DNA of 5,083 bases from Pseudomonadota bacterium (lineage in GTDB: Bacteria > Pseudomonadota > Alphaproteobacteria > Rhizobiales > Tepidamorphaceae): contig JAEYRQ010000047.1 in the NCBI GenBank assembly GCA_023435545.1, positions 1 to 5,083 of the forward strand, given 5' to 3'. Positions within the stretch are counted from its first letter, which is position 1, and each line of letters opens with the position of its first letter. Below are positions 1-5,083 of the stretch, piece after piece. The notes below the pieces were generated by a model. That model had not been told where the DNA came from, searched no databases, and saw only the letters and a list, made by a program, of their open reading frames with translations. The position numbers and the translations under genes are program-made.

Positions 1-1
1 C

Positions 2-1021
2 CAGACCCGCATCTCCGGCGAGGAGAAGGTGCGGATGCAGGAGATCGCGCGCCAGAAGACGCTCGACGAGGCCCGCCTCGCCGCCGACGAGGCGGTGGAG
101 GCCGCCCGCATCGCCCAGCGCAAGAAGCTTGACGCCGAGCGCATCGCCGCCGAGCAGGGGACGCGCGTGCTGGAGATCGCCCGCGCCGAGGCGCTGGAGG
201 CCGCCGAGATCGCCATGCAGAAGGCGGTCGAAGCTCAGCGGATCGCCCGCGAGAAGGAACTCGCGGTTGAACGCATCGAGGCCGAGGAGGAAACCCGCGG
301 CCGCGAGATCACCCGCAATCAGGCGGTCGACGAGGCCCGCGTTGCCGCGGAGGAGGCGGTCGAGGCTGCCCGCATCGCCCAGAAGAAGAAGCTCGACGCC
401 GAGCGCATTGCCGCCGAGCAGGAGACCCGCACCCGCGAGATCGACCGGCAGAAAGCGCTCGAGGCGGCCCGCATCGAGGCCGAGGAGGCGATCCGCGCCC
501 GCGACATCGCCCGCGAGAAGCAGGTCGAGGCCGCCGAGATCGCCCGCCGCGAGGCGGTGGAGGTCGCACGCATCGCCGCCGAGCTGAAGCTCGAGCATGA
601 GCGCATCGACAGCCAGCGCAGCCGCGAGGTCATCGACATCGAGCGTCGCCGGGTGGTGGAGGCCGCCGAGCAGGCCCGCGTCGTGGCGCTTGCCGACGAG
701 CGCGCCAAGGCGGCCACGGCCGAAGCCGCAGTCAAGCGTGCCCAGATCGCCGCCCAGCGCGATGTCGAGGCCGCCGAGGTCGAACGCACCCGCACGGTGG
801 AGGCTGCCCAGCTCGAACGCCGCAGGGCGATCGAACAACTCGAGATCGCGCGGGTCCAGGCGCTGCGCGAGGCCGAGATCGAGAGCCGCGAGGACATCGA
901 GCGGGCCCGCATCGCGTCCGAGCGCCAGCTCGACGAGATCCGCATCGACCACGAGACGATCCGCCGCCGGCTCGAGGTCGAGCGCGAGCGCAACGTCGAG
1001 ACCGCGCAGATGGAGAAGGCC
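2..1021 (+). repeat. Hendecad (11-residue, 33-bp) protein repeat region in the flotillin coiled coil
   Basis: From the left edge to about 1021 the protein reads as about 31 consecutive 11-residue units without gaps. Units in 32-691 follow x-A-x-[RE]-[IL]-A-x-x-x-x-[LVI], for example EAARIAQRKKL, EAAEIAMQKAV and EAQRIAREKEL. From about 692 the hydrophobic positions shift by three residues (x-x-[VIL]-E-x-A-x-[ILV]-x-x-x, for example RTVEAAQLERR, EDIERARIASE), and the 11-residue spacing continues. A period of 11, rather than 7, implies a straight or slightly right-handed helical bundle (structural inference). Confidence 0.85.
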
Positions 1022-1675
1022 ATCGCGCTGTCCCAGAAGTCGCTCGAGGAAAGCGCCGCACGCGCCGAGGCGGAATCCGCCCGCGCCCGCGCCGCGGAGG
1101 CCGAGGAGCGGGTCAAGACCGTCCGCGAGACCGAGGCCGCCGAGCGGCGCAAGTCGGTCGACGTGCTGCTGGCCGAGAAGGCGGAGGCCGAGGCGCGCCA
1201 TATGGCGGAGGCCGCCAAGCTGCGTGCCGTGGTCGAGGCCGAGGCGCAGCGGCTCATCAACGAGGCCGAGAACATCCTCACCGACGAGGCGAGGCACTCG
1301 CTGTTCCGCCGCAAGATGCTGGAGCATGTCGAGGGGATCGTCGCGGCGAGCGTCAAGCCGCTGGAGAAGATCCAGGACATCCGGATCATGCAGCTCGACG
1401 GCGTCACCGGCGGTGGCGGCTCGCGCGATGGCTCGCCCACCGACGAGGTCATCAACTCCGCGCTTCGCTACCGCGTGCAGGCGCCGCTGATCGACTCGCT
1501 GCTCTCCGACATCGGCATCGAGGGCGGGACACTTGCCAAGCAGGGCGGGCTGATCCGCGAGGCGAGCGACATGCAGCGCATCTCAGACGCCGCCAAGAAG
1601 GCGCCGAAAGCCGAGGGCGGCGGCTCCGACGCGCCGAAATCCGGCGGAGGCAAGGGCGCAGGGGAGAAGAAGTAA
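2..1675 (+). CDS. Flotillin-family coiled-coil scaffold protein, 5' end outside the window
   Basis: The frame is open from the left edge (557 codons visible), so the GTG at 29 is not a credible start; the true start and the expected N-terminal membrane anchor and SPFH domain lie upstream. What is visible is a very long Ala/Glu/Arg helix (about 2-1250) with 11-residue periodicity. A conserved C-terminal region follows (about 1270-1530): LFRRKMLEHVEGIVAASVKP, then EKIQDIRIMQLDG, a Gly-rich linker, and DEVINSALRYRVQAPLIDSL. It ends in a Gly/Lys/Ala tail (about 1590-1672). I recognise the C-terminal block as typical of bacterial flotillin/YqiK-like proteins. These oligomerise on the inner membrane and organise microdomains; they are scaffolds, not enzymes. 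The stop TAA touches the ATG of the next gene, so it is probably co-transcribed with the SRPBCC and hydroxylase genes. Without the SPFH domain the family call rests on the C-terminal block and the coiled coil. Another SPFH-type scaffold is the main alternative. Confidence 0.85.
   Translation, partial: QTRISGEEKVRMQEIARQKTLDEARLAADEAVEAARIAQRKKLDAERIAAEQGTRVLEIARAEALEAAEIAMQKAVEAQRIAREKELAVERIEAEEETRGREITRNQAVDEARVAAEEAVEAARIAQKKKLDAERIAAEQETRTREIDRQKALEAARIEAEEAIRARDIAREKQVEAAEIARREAVEVARIAAELKLEHERIDSQRSREVIDIERRRVVEAAEQARVVALADERAKAATAEAAVKRAQIAAQRDVEAAEVERTRTVEAAQLERRRAIEQLEIARVQALREAEIESREDIERARIASERQLDEIRIDHETIRRRLEVERERNVETAQMEKAIALSQKSLEESAARAEAESARARAAEAEERVKTVRETEAAERRKSVDVLLAEKAEAEARHMAEAAKLRAVVEAEAQRLINEAENILTDEARHSLFRRKMLEHVEGIVAASVKPLEKIQDIRIMQLDGVTGGGGSRDGSPTDEVINSALRYRVQAPLIDSLLSDIGIEGGTLAKQGGLIREASDMQRISDAAKKAPKAEGGGSDAPKSGGGKGAGEKK
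65..448 (+). repeat. Near-identical internal repeat, offset 264 bp (88 residues), within the flotillin gene
   Basis: The segment at about 65-184 and the one at about 329-448 encode almost the same 40 residues. They share VEAARIAQ, then KKLDAERIAAEQ, with only a few substitutions, and the DNA is also closely similar. The intervening block (185-328) aligns more weakly to both at an offset of 44 residues (four hendecads). This points to stepwise growth by duplication of 132-bp or 264-bp units. It lies inside the coding frame and keeps it. Confidence 0.75.
1661..1666 (+). promoter_or_regulatory. Shine-Dalgarno site for the first SRPBCC gene
   Basis: GGGGAG lies nine bases before the ATG at 1676, inside the last codons of the flotillin gene. 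It supports that start and implies coupled translation across the TAA-ATG junction. Confidence 0.6.
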
Positions 1676-2113
1676 ATGGCCCGGGTCTATGTCTCATCGG
1701 TGATCGACGCGCCCGTGGCGAGGGTCTGGGAGCGGGTGCGCGACTTCAACGCCCTGCCGCGCTGGCATCCGGGCATCCGCGACAGCCGCATCGAGAACGG
1801 CGAACCGTCCGACCGGGTGGGATGCGTCCGCGACTTCCACCTGCAGAACGGCGAGCGTATTCGCGAGCGGCTGCTCGGACTCTCCGACTATGACTACTTC
1901 TGCACCTACTCGATCCTCGAGAGCCCGATGCCGCTCACCGACTACGTGGCGACGCTCAGGCTCACCCCGGTCACGGACGGCGACCGCACCTTCGCGGAAT
2001 GGTCGGCCGAGTTCGACTGTGCGCCGGAGGCGGCCGACGACCTCGTCAACGGCATCGGCCAGAACGTCTTCCAGGCCGGCTTCAACGCGCTCAAGCGGCT
2101 GATGGCAGGCTGA
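1676..2113 (+). CDS. SRPBCC-family (Polyketide_cyc2 / MxaD-like) protein, first copy
   Basis: This 145-residue protein has the usual length of a single-domain SRPBCC (START-like, helix-grip) protein: an N-terminal strand (VYVSSVIDAPV), a short helix with W18, RDFN at 22-25, WHP at 30-32, SDRVGCVR at 45-52, FHLQNG at 54-59, LTPVTDGDRTF at 96-106, and an amphipathic C-terminal helix (about 115-143) that would close the pocket. No signal peptide or membrane segment is seen, so it should be cytoplasmic. The family binds small hydrophobic ligands; members include cyclases, lipid carriers and PYR/PYL-like receptors, so catalysis cannot be assumed. The ATG at 1676 follows the flotillin stop directly and has a Shine-Dalgarno site. 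Its neighbours suggest a ligand- or product-binding role with the molybdenum hydroxylase. CoxG of CO dehydrogenase clusters is also an SRPBCC protein, but this sequence resembles the Polyketide_cyc2 type more. The ligand is unknown. Confidence 0.85.
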   Translation: MARVYVSSVIDAPVARVWERVRDFNALPRWHPGIRDSRIENGEPSDRVGCVRDFHLQNGERIRERLLGLSDYDYFCTYSILESPMPLTDYVATLRLTPVTDGDRTFAEWSAEFDCAPEAADDLVNGIGQNVFQAGFNALKRLMAG

Positions 2114-2116
2114 CCG

Positions 2117-2563
2117 ATGGTCAAGGTCGTCAAGAGCACCGTCCTCGACGCGCCCGTGGAAGCGGTGTGGGAGGTGCTGCGCGACTTCAACGGCCATGAC
2201 CAGTGGCATCCGGCGGTGGCCGACAGCCACATCGAGCGCGGCCAGACGTCCGACAGGGTGGGGTGCGTCAGGCGCTTCCACCTGCAGGACGGATCGGAAC
2301 TGCGCGAACTTCTGCTGACCATGTCGGATGCCGACATGGCGTTCAGCTACTGCCTGCTGGAGACGCCGGTGCCGCTGCTCAACTACGTGGCGCATGTCCG
2401 GCTCACCCCGGTGACCGACGGCGACAGGACGTTCTGGCACTGGGAGAGCCGGTTCGACACCCCCGCCGGCCGCGAGGAGGAACTGCGTCAGATGGTGGCC
2501 GAAAACATCTATCAGGGCGGATTCGACGCGATCCGCCGGCACATGGGCCTGGAGGGCAAGTGA
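2117..2563 (+). CDS. SRPBCC-family (Polyketide_cyc2 / MxaD-like) protein, second tandem copy
   Basis: This 148-residue paralogue aligns with the preceding gene product without gaps for about 145 residues and is identical at about half of the positions by hand count. Shared blocks are DAPV (11-14), W18, RDFN (22-25), WHP (30-32), SDRVGCVR (45-52), FHLQ-x-G (54-59) and LTPVTDGDRTF (96-106). Differences cluster where the pocket is expected to be lined: YDYFCTYS in copy one is ADMAFSYC here (72-79), and AEW is WHW (107-109). The C-terminal helix also differs. The pair therefore probably arose by tandem duplication and may bind different ligands or form a heterodimer (inference). Only three bases separate the genes. 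The Shine-Dalgarno sequence is weak (AGG at 2107-2109), so translation probably depends on coupling. Its stop overlaps the ATG of the FAD-subunit gene by one base. Confidence 0.85.
   Translation: MVKVVKSTVLDAPVEAVWEVLRDFNGHDQWHPAVADSHIERGQTSDRVGCVRRFHLQDGSELRELLLTMSDADMAFSYCLLETPVPLLNYVAHVRLTPVTDGDRTFWHWESRFDTPAGREEELRQMVAENIYQGGFDAIRRHMGLEGK
2551..2556 (+). promoter_or_regulatory. Shine-Dalgarno site that fixes the FAD-subunit start
   Basis: GGAGGG lies six bases before the ATG at 2563 and overlaps the last codons of the second SRPBCC gene. It decides the start at 2563 against an in-frame extension that would reach back to 2203. Confidence 0.7.
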
Positions 2564-3363
2564 TGGCGGTGACCGTGGAGACCCATGCGACGCTGGCCGA
2601 TGCCGCCCGCGCGCTCGGATCGGACGGGGCGACCTATCTGGGCGGCGGCACGGTCGTCATGCGCGGGGTGAATGCCGGCCGGGTCGAGGGGCGCATCGTG
2701 CGCAGCGCCGACCCCGCGCTGCGCCAGGTCAGCCTCTCGGGCGACACGATCCGGATCGGTGCGGGCGTGACGATGGCGGAGATCGCCGCGCATCGCGACC
2801 TCGCCCTGCTGCATCCGGTGGCTCGCTCCGTCGGCGGACCGCAGGTCCGCGAGATGGCGACGGTCGGCGGCAACCTGTTCGCGCCGCACCCTTATGGCGA
2901 TTTCGCCGTCGCCCTGCTCGCGCTCGGCGCGCGCGCCGTACCGGCGGCGGGCGGTGGAGCGATGCCACTCGATGATCTTCTGCGCGACCGCAGGCGGGGC
3001 GGACTGATCGCCGCCGTCGAGGTGCCGCGTCCGCGCGACCAGCGCGCCTTCGGCTGGCTGAAGATCAGCCGCGTCAAGCCGAAGGGCGTCTCGGTGATGT
3101 CGATCGCCGCCTGTCTGCCGCGCGAGGGTGGTCGCATCCGCGGCGCCCGCGTCGCATTCGGTGCGATGGGGCCGGCCCCCACGCGCTCGGCCGCCGTCGA
3201 GCGCGTGCTCGAGGGCCAGGCGCTCGACGCCCCGACGATCACCAGAGCCGCCCAGGTCGCCGCCGAGGGGCTGGAACCGCCGACCGACTCGCTCGCCAGC
3301 ACCTGGTACCGGCGCGAGGTCGCCGGTGTGCATCTCAAGCGTCTGCTGGAGGGAATGGTCTGA
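2563..3363 (+). CDS. FAD-binding (medium) subunit of a xanthine dehydrogenase-family molybdenum hydroxylase
   Basis: This 266-residue CoxM/XdhB-type subunit passes electrons from the [2Fe-2S] subunit through FAD to an acceptor. The N-terminal FAD_binding_5 domain shows LGGGT at 26-30 and GGPQVREMATVGGN at 91-104, followed by an Asp at 113; these are the two loops that hold FAD pyrophosphate in this family. Family members usually read R-N-x-G-T-x-G-G-N in the second loop; here it is R-E-M-A-T-V-G-G-N, a mild departure. The C-terminal CO_deh_flav_C domain runs from about WLKISRV (165-171) through SVMSIAACL (177-185) and RVAFGAMGPAPTRS. The protein is slightly shorter than many relatives, with a compressed interdomain linker (about 135-155). 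No signal peptide is seen, so it should be cytoplasmic. The ATG overlaps the SRPBCC stop as TGATG and has a good Shine-Dalgarno site. Confidence 0.92.
   Translation: MAVTVETHATLADAARALGSDGATYLGGGTVVMRGVNAGRVEGRIVRSADPALRQVSLSGDTIRIGAGVTMAEIAAHRDLALLHPVARSVGGPQVREMATVGGNLFAPHPYGDFAVALLALGARAVPAAGGGAMPLDDLLRDRRRGGLIAAVEVPRPRDQRAFGWLKISRVKPKGVSVMSIAACLPREGGRIRGARVAFGAMGPAPTRSAAVERVLEGQALDAPTITRAAQVAAEGLEPPTDSLASTWYRREVAGVHLKRLLEGMV
3348..3353 (+). promoter_or_regulatory. Shine-Dalgarno-like GGAGGG before the 17-codon frame
   Basis: GGAGGG lies nine bases before the ATG at 3363 and about 60 bases before the Fe-S gene start. It is too far to serve the ATG at 3413 directly, so if used it would load ribosomes on the small frame. 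It lies within coding sequence, so chance is possible in such GC-rich DNA. Confidence 0.4.
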
Positions 3364-3416
3364 TGCCCCGCATCCCCCGCGCACACATTCGATCAGACGG
3401 GACTCCCCCGACATGA
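3363..3416 (+). CDS. Possible 17-codon coupling or leader ORF between the FAD and Fe-S genes
   Basis: The ATG at 3363 overlaps the FAD-subunit stop by one base (TGATG). The frame encodes MPRIPRAHIRSDGTPPT, and its TGA (3414-3416) overlaps the Fe-S subunit ATG (3413-3415) as ATGA. A GGAGGG lies nine bases upstream, whereas the Fe-S gene itself has only a weak CGGGA (3398-3402) ten bases before its ATG. The frame thus fills the only sizeable gap in the operon and could carry ribosomes to the Fe-S gene by termination-reinitiation. The peptide is Pro/Arg-rich, has no recognised domain, and may have no function of its own. It could also be a chance frame; a 17-codon open frame is not rare in this composition, but the double overlap is suggestive. 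Confidence 0.35.
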   Translation: MPRIPRAHIRSDGTPPT

Positions 3417-3889
3417 CCATGAAACCCGTGACCTTCACCCTGAATGGGGCCGCCAAGGCCGCGTTCACCACGGACGGGCAGAACCTGCTCGATTTCCTGC
3501 GCCGTGGCGTTGGCGACCTGTCGCCGAAATTCGGCTGCGGCCAGGGCACCTGCGGCTCGTGTACAGTGCTGATCGACGGCGCGCCGCAGCTGTCCTGCCT
3601 GGTGCTCGCGGAGACGGTGGAGGGCAAGCGGATCGAGACTGCCTCCGGCCTTGCCCCCGGCGCCGGTCTGCATCCGCTGCAGGAAGCCTTCATGGAGCGC
3701 TTCGCCGCCCAGTGCGGCTACTGCACGCCGGGCATGCTGATGGCCGCCAAGGCGCTGCTCGAGCGCAATCCGCGCCCGTCGCGCGACGAGGTGATCGAGG
3801 CGATCGGGGGCAATATCTGCCGCTGCACCGGCTATGAGCCGATCATCGCGGCCATTCTCGACGTCAGCCAGGGAAGGGTGCGGGCATGA
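3413..3889 (+). CDS. [2Fe-2S] (small) subunit of a xanthine dehydrogenase-family molybdenum hydroxylase
   Basis: This 158-residue CoxS/XdhC-type protein carries two [2Fe-2S] clusters linking the molybdenum centre to FAD. The N-terminal plant-ferredoxin-like domain shows C42-x4-C47-x2-C50 (FGCGQGTCGSCTVLIDG) and C62. The C-terminal helical domain has C101-x2-C104 (QCGYCTPGM) and C136-x-C138 (GGNICRCTGYEPI). All eight ligands are present, and Q100 before the second cluster is the residue that normally contacts the pterin cofactor. Length matches the family. The start is ATG 3413 (MTMKPVTF); ATG 3419 two codons later is also possible, and the open frame farther upstream has no family similarity. 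The upstream Shine-Dalgarno is weak, and the preceding 49 bases contain the small coupling frame. The gene overlaps the large-subunit gene by four bases (ATGA), so equal expression is expected. Confidence 0.95.
   Translation: MTMKPVTFTLNGAAKAAFTTDGQNLLDFLRRGVGDLSPKFGCGQGTCGSCTVLIDGAPQLSCLVLAETVEGKRIETASGLAPGAGLHPLQEAFMERFAAQCGYCTPGMLMAAKALLERNPRPSRDEVIEAIGGNICRCTGYEPIIAAILDVSQGRVRA
3871..3878 (+). promoter_or_regulatory. Shine-Dalgarno site for the molybdopterin subunit
   Basis: The purine-rich GGGAAGGG ends seven bases before the ATG at 3886, inside the end of the Fe-S gene. It supports the start at the ATGA overlap. Confidence 0.5.
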
Positions 3890-5083
3890 CCGACGTACCG
3901 TTGACCGAACGTTCGATGGTGGAGTTCCGCAAGGAGTTCTTCGCCGACGAGCGCGACGAGAACCTGAACGAGATCGGCAAGCCGACGCGCCGACAGGACA
4001 TCACCGGCCACGTCACCGGGCGTTCGCCGTTCTACGACGACCACTTGTTCGATGGCCTCCTGCACATGCGCTGCGTGCGCTCGCCGCACCACGCGGCCCG
4101 CATCCGGCGCATCGACACGTCCGAGGCGTCGAGGATGCCTGGCGTGGTGCGCATCGTCACCGGCGCCGATGTGCCGGTGAATCTCAACACGCTTCTGTCG
4201 CTGCTCGATTTCGGCATCGACGACGAGCCGATCCTGTCCACCGAGCGCGTTCGCTACAAGGGCGAGCCGGTGGCTGCCGTGATCGCCGAGACCGAGGCGC
4301 AGGCGCGTGATGCGGTCAACGCGGTCCGGGTGGACTGGGAGCCGGTGCCGCATGTCCTCGACGTCGAGGAGGCGATCAAGCCCGGCGCGCCGGCGGTGCT
4401 CGACATCTATCCGACCAACCGCTTCATCTATCACGGCAAGTACGACCACCAGAAGCTGCGCTACGGCGATGTCGAGGCGGCCTTCCGCTCGGCCGATCAT
4501 GTCGTCGAGGGGCGCTACCAGATGTCGCCCATCGAGCAGGCCCCGATCGAGACCTGCGGCGCCATCGCGGCGCCCGAGCAGAACGGCCGGTTCGCCTGCT
4601 ACACCTCGACCCAGGCCCTGTTCTTCTCACTCGGCACCTCGGCGAAGGTGCTGAACATGCCGTCCTCCAGGCTGCATTTCATCGGCGGCACGGTCGGCGG
4701 CGGCTTCGGCGGCAAGGTGGATTCGGTGCACGAGCCGGTGGCGATCCTCGGCGCCATGCTCACCGGACGGCCCTGCAAGTTCATGTGGGACCGCGCGGAG
4801 GAGATGCAGGTCGGCGCGCCGCGTGGGGCCGAGCGCTGGTACATCAAGGACGGCGTGATGCGCGACGGCCGCATCGTCGCGCGCAAGTTCACCGGCTACT
4901 TCGACAGTGGCGCCTACACCCGGCTGTCGTCCTACGCCATCATCAAGGGCGTCGGGCATCTGCCCGGCCCCTACACGATCCCCAACGTCTACGCCGACGT
5001 CTACTGCGTCTACACCAACCGGACGCCGGCGACCGCCATGCGCGGCTTCGGCGGCAAGGTGGATTCGGTGCACGAGCCGGTGG
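3886..5083 (+). CDS. Molybdopterin-binding (large, catalytic) subunit of a xanthine dehydrogenase-family hydroxylase, 3' end outside the window
   Basis: The frame is open to the right edge (399 codons; relatives have about 750-800). This subunit holds the molybdenum cofactor and hydroxylates the substrate with water-derived oxygen. After a polar extension (about 1-30) comes IGKPTRRQDITGHVTG (30-45), opening the alpha/beta hammerhead domain. YKGEPVAAVIAET lies at 124-136, then APIETCG (219-225), and TVGGGFGGK (269-277), the cofactor-binding loop whose Phe is strongly conserved. YTNRTPATAMRGFG (376-389) follows; at this place form I CO dehydrogenases have YRCSFR, so a CO dehydrogenase is unlikely. 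Overall similarity, from memory, is closest to aldehyde/nicotinate-type hydroxylases; the substrate is unknown. Usual H in the APxET region is Q218 here, and C224 stands where H or another polar residue is common. The last residues (about 390-399) repeat 276-285 exactly and are probably not authentic. The start overlaps the Fe-S gene by four bases. Confidence 0.9.
   Translation, partial: MTDVPLTERSMVEFRKEFFADERDENLNEIGKPTRRQDITGHVTGRSPFYDDHLFDGLLHMRCVRSPHHAARIRRIDTSEASRMPGVVRIVTGADVPVNLNTLLSLLDFGIDDEPILSTERVRYKGEPVAAVIAETEAQARDAVNAVRVDWEPVPHVLDVEEAIKPGAPAVLDIYPTNRFIYHGKYDHQKLRYGDVEAAFRSADHVVEGRYQMSPIEQAPIETCGAIAAPEQNGRFACYTSTQALFFSLGTSAKVLNMPSSRLHFIGGTVGGGFGGKVDSVHEPVAILGAMLTGRPCKFMWDRAEEMQVGAPRGAERWYIKDGVMRDGRIVARKFTGYFDSGAYTRLSSYAIIKGVGHLPGPYTIPNVYADVYCVYTNRTPATAMRGFGGKVDSVHEPV
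4700..4741 (+). repeat. 42-bp direct repeat, copy 1 (native context)
   Basis: This stretch encodes the end of the GGGFGGK cofactor loop and VDSVHEPV. It is identical to 5042-5083 over all 42 bases; the base to the left differs. The position and sequence fit the protein family here, so this is the authentic copy. Confidence 0.9.
5042..5083 (+). repeat. 42-bp direct repeat, copy 2 at the window edge (suspected chimeric join)
   Basis: These bases are identical to 4700-4741 and run to the last base of the window, 342 bp downstream and in the same frame. After TAMRGFG the family normally continues with a different segment (for example VTQ or GPQ followed by a conserved Glu), not with KVDSVHEP. 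The natural overlap between the two contexts is only about 12 bases (around CGGCTTCGGCGG), enough for a mis-join. The repeat may continue beyond the window. Confidence 0.85.

Noticed and set aside
29..31. GTG at 29 as the flotillin start
   Set aside because: The frame is open to the window edge, the coil pattern continues upstream of it, and no ribosome site fits; the gene is 5' truncated.
319..1455. Long antisense frame (378 codons) rich in Ser, Arg and Ala
   Set aside because: It is the complement of the repetitive GC-rich coiled coil; low-complexity composition, no domain, and the + strand protein is clearly real.
129..1490. Alternative + frames at 129-587 and 597-1490, Arg/Pro/Ser-rich
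   Set aside because: They are out-of-frame readings of the coiled-coil repeat, with composition typical of shifted GC-rich codons and no recognisable motif.
1694..2542. Antisense frame of 282 codons spanning both SRPBCC genes
   Set aside because: Its internal similarity only mirrors the two paralogues on the + strand; no family resemblance and no plausible ribosome site.
2203..2562. N-terminal extension of the FAD subunit back to 2203
   Set aside because: The extension overlaps the second SRPBCC gene, shows no FAD-subunit similarity, and the ATG at 2563 has a good Shine-Dalgarno sequence and the expected N-terminus.
3128..3412. N-terminal extension of the Fe-S subunit back to 3128
   Set aside because: It reads the FAD gene out of frame; family members start close to the MTMKPVTF segment.
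3364..3412. Frameshift in the Fe-S gene, with the true start at 3363
   Set aside because: The peptide from 3363 does not resemble an Fe-S subunit N-terminus, and the protein from 3413 is already complete with all eight cysteines.
2512..3693. Antisense frame of 393 codons across the hydroxylase FAD and Fe-S genes
   Set aside because: Complement shadow of two well-supported genes, with no recognisable domain.

Overview
The window is dense, GC-rich coding DNA. All supported genes lie on the + strand and are packed end to end, as expected for one operon. Composition, codon use with strong G/C at third positions, and the look of the proteins suggest an alphaproteobacterium; genus cannot be told from this window. 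No RNA gene, CRISPR array, insertion sequence, convincing promoter or terminator was seen. Both window ends cut through genes.

Layout: (1) positions 2-1675 hold the C-terminal part of a flotillin-family protein: a very long Ala/Glu/Arg coiled coil with strict 11-residue periodicity, a conserved C-terminal flotillin region and a Gly/Lys tail. (2) Positions 1676-2113 and 2117-2563 are two tandem SRPBCC (START-like, Polyketide_cyc2/MxaD-like) small-ligand-binding proteins about half identical to each other. (3) Positions 2563-3363, 3413-3889 and 3886-5083 encode the FAD, 2x[2Fe-2S] and molybdopterin subunits of a xanthine dehydrogenase-family molybdenum hydroxylase in medium-small-large order. 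The large subunit is cut by the right edge.

The gene junctions are very tight: TAA directly followed by ATG, a 3-base gap, a 1-base TGATG overlap and a 4-base ATGA overlap. The only larger gap, 49 bases between the FAD and Fe-S genes, is filled by a 17-codon reading frame that overlaps both neighbours and has a better Shine-Dalgarno sequence than the Fe-S gene itself.

A reasonable model (inference) is a three-subunit hydroxylase that oxidises an unidentified aldehyde or N-heterocyclic compound, with the SRPBCC proteins binding a substrate, product or assembly intermediate, and the flotillin providing a membrane scaffold. Nothing here fixes the substrate.

The most important caution is at the right edge. 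The last 42 bases exactly repeat 4700-4741, and they replace the sequence expected after the TAMRGFG motif. The end is probably a chimeric assembly join, though an in-frame 342-bp tandem duplication is possible.
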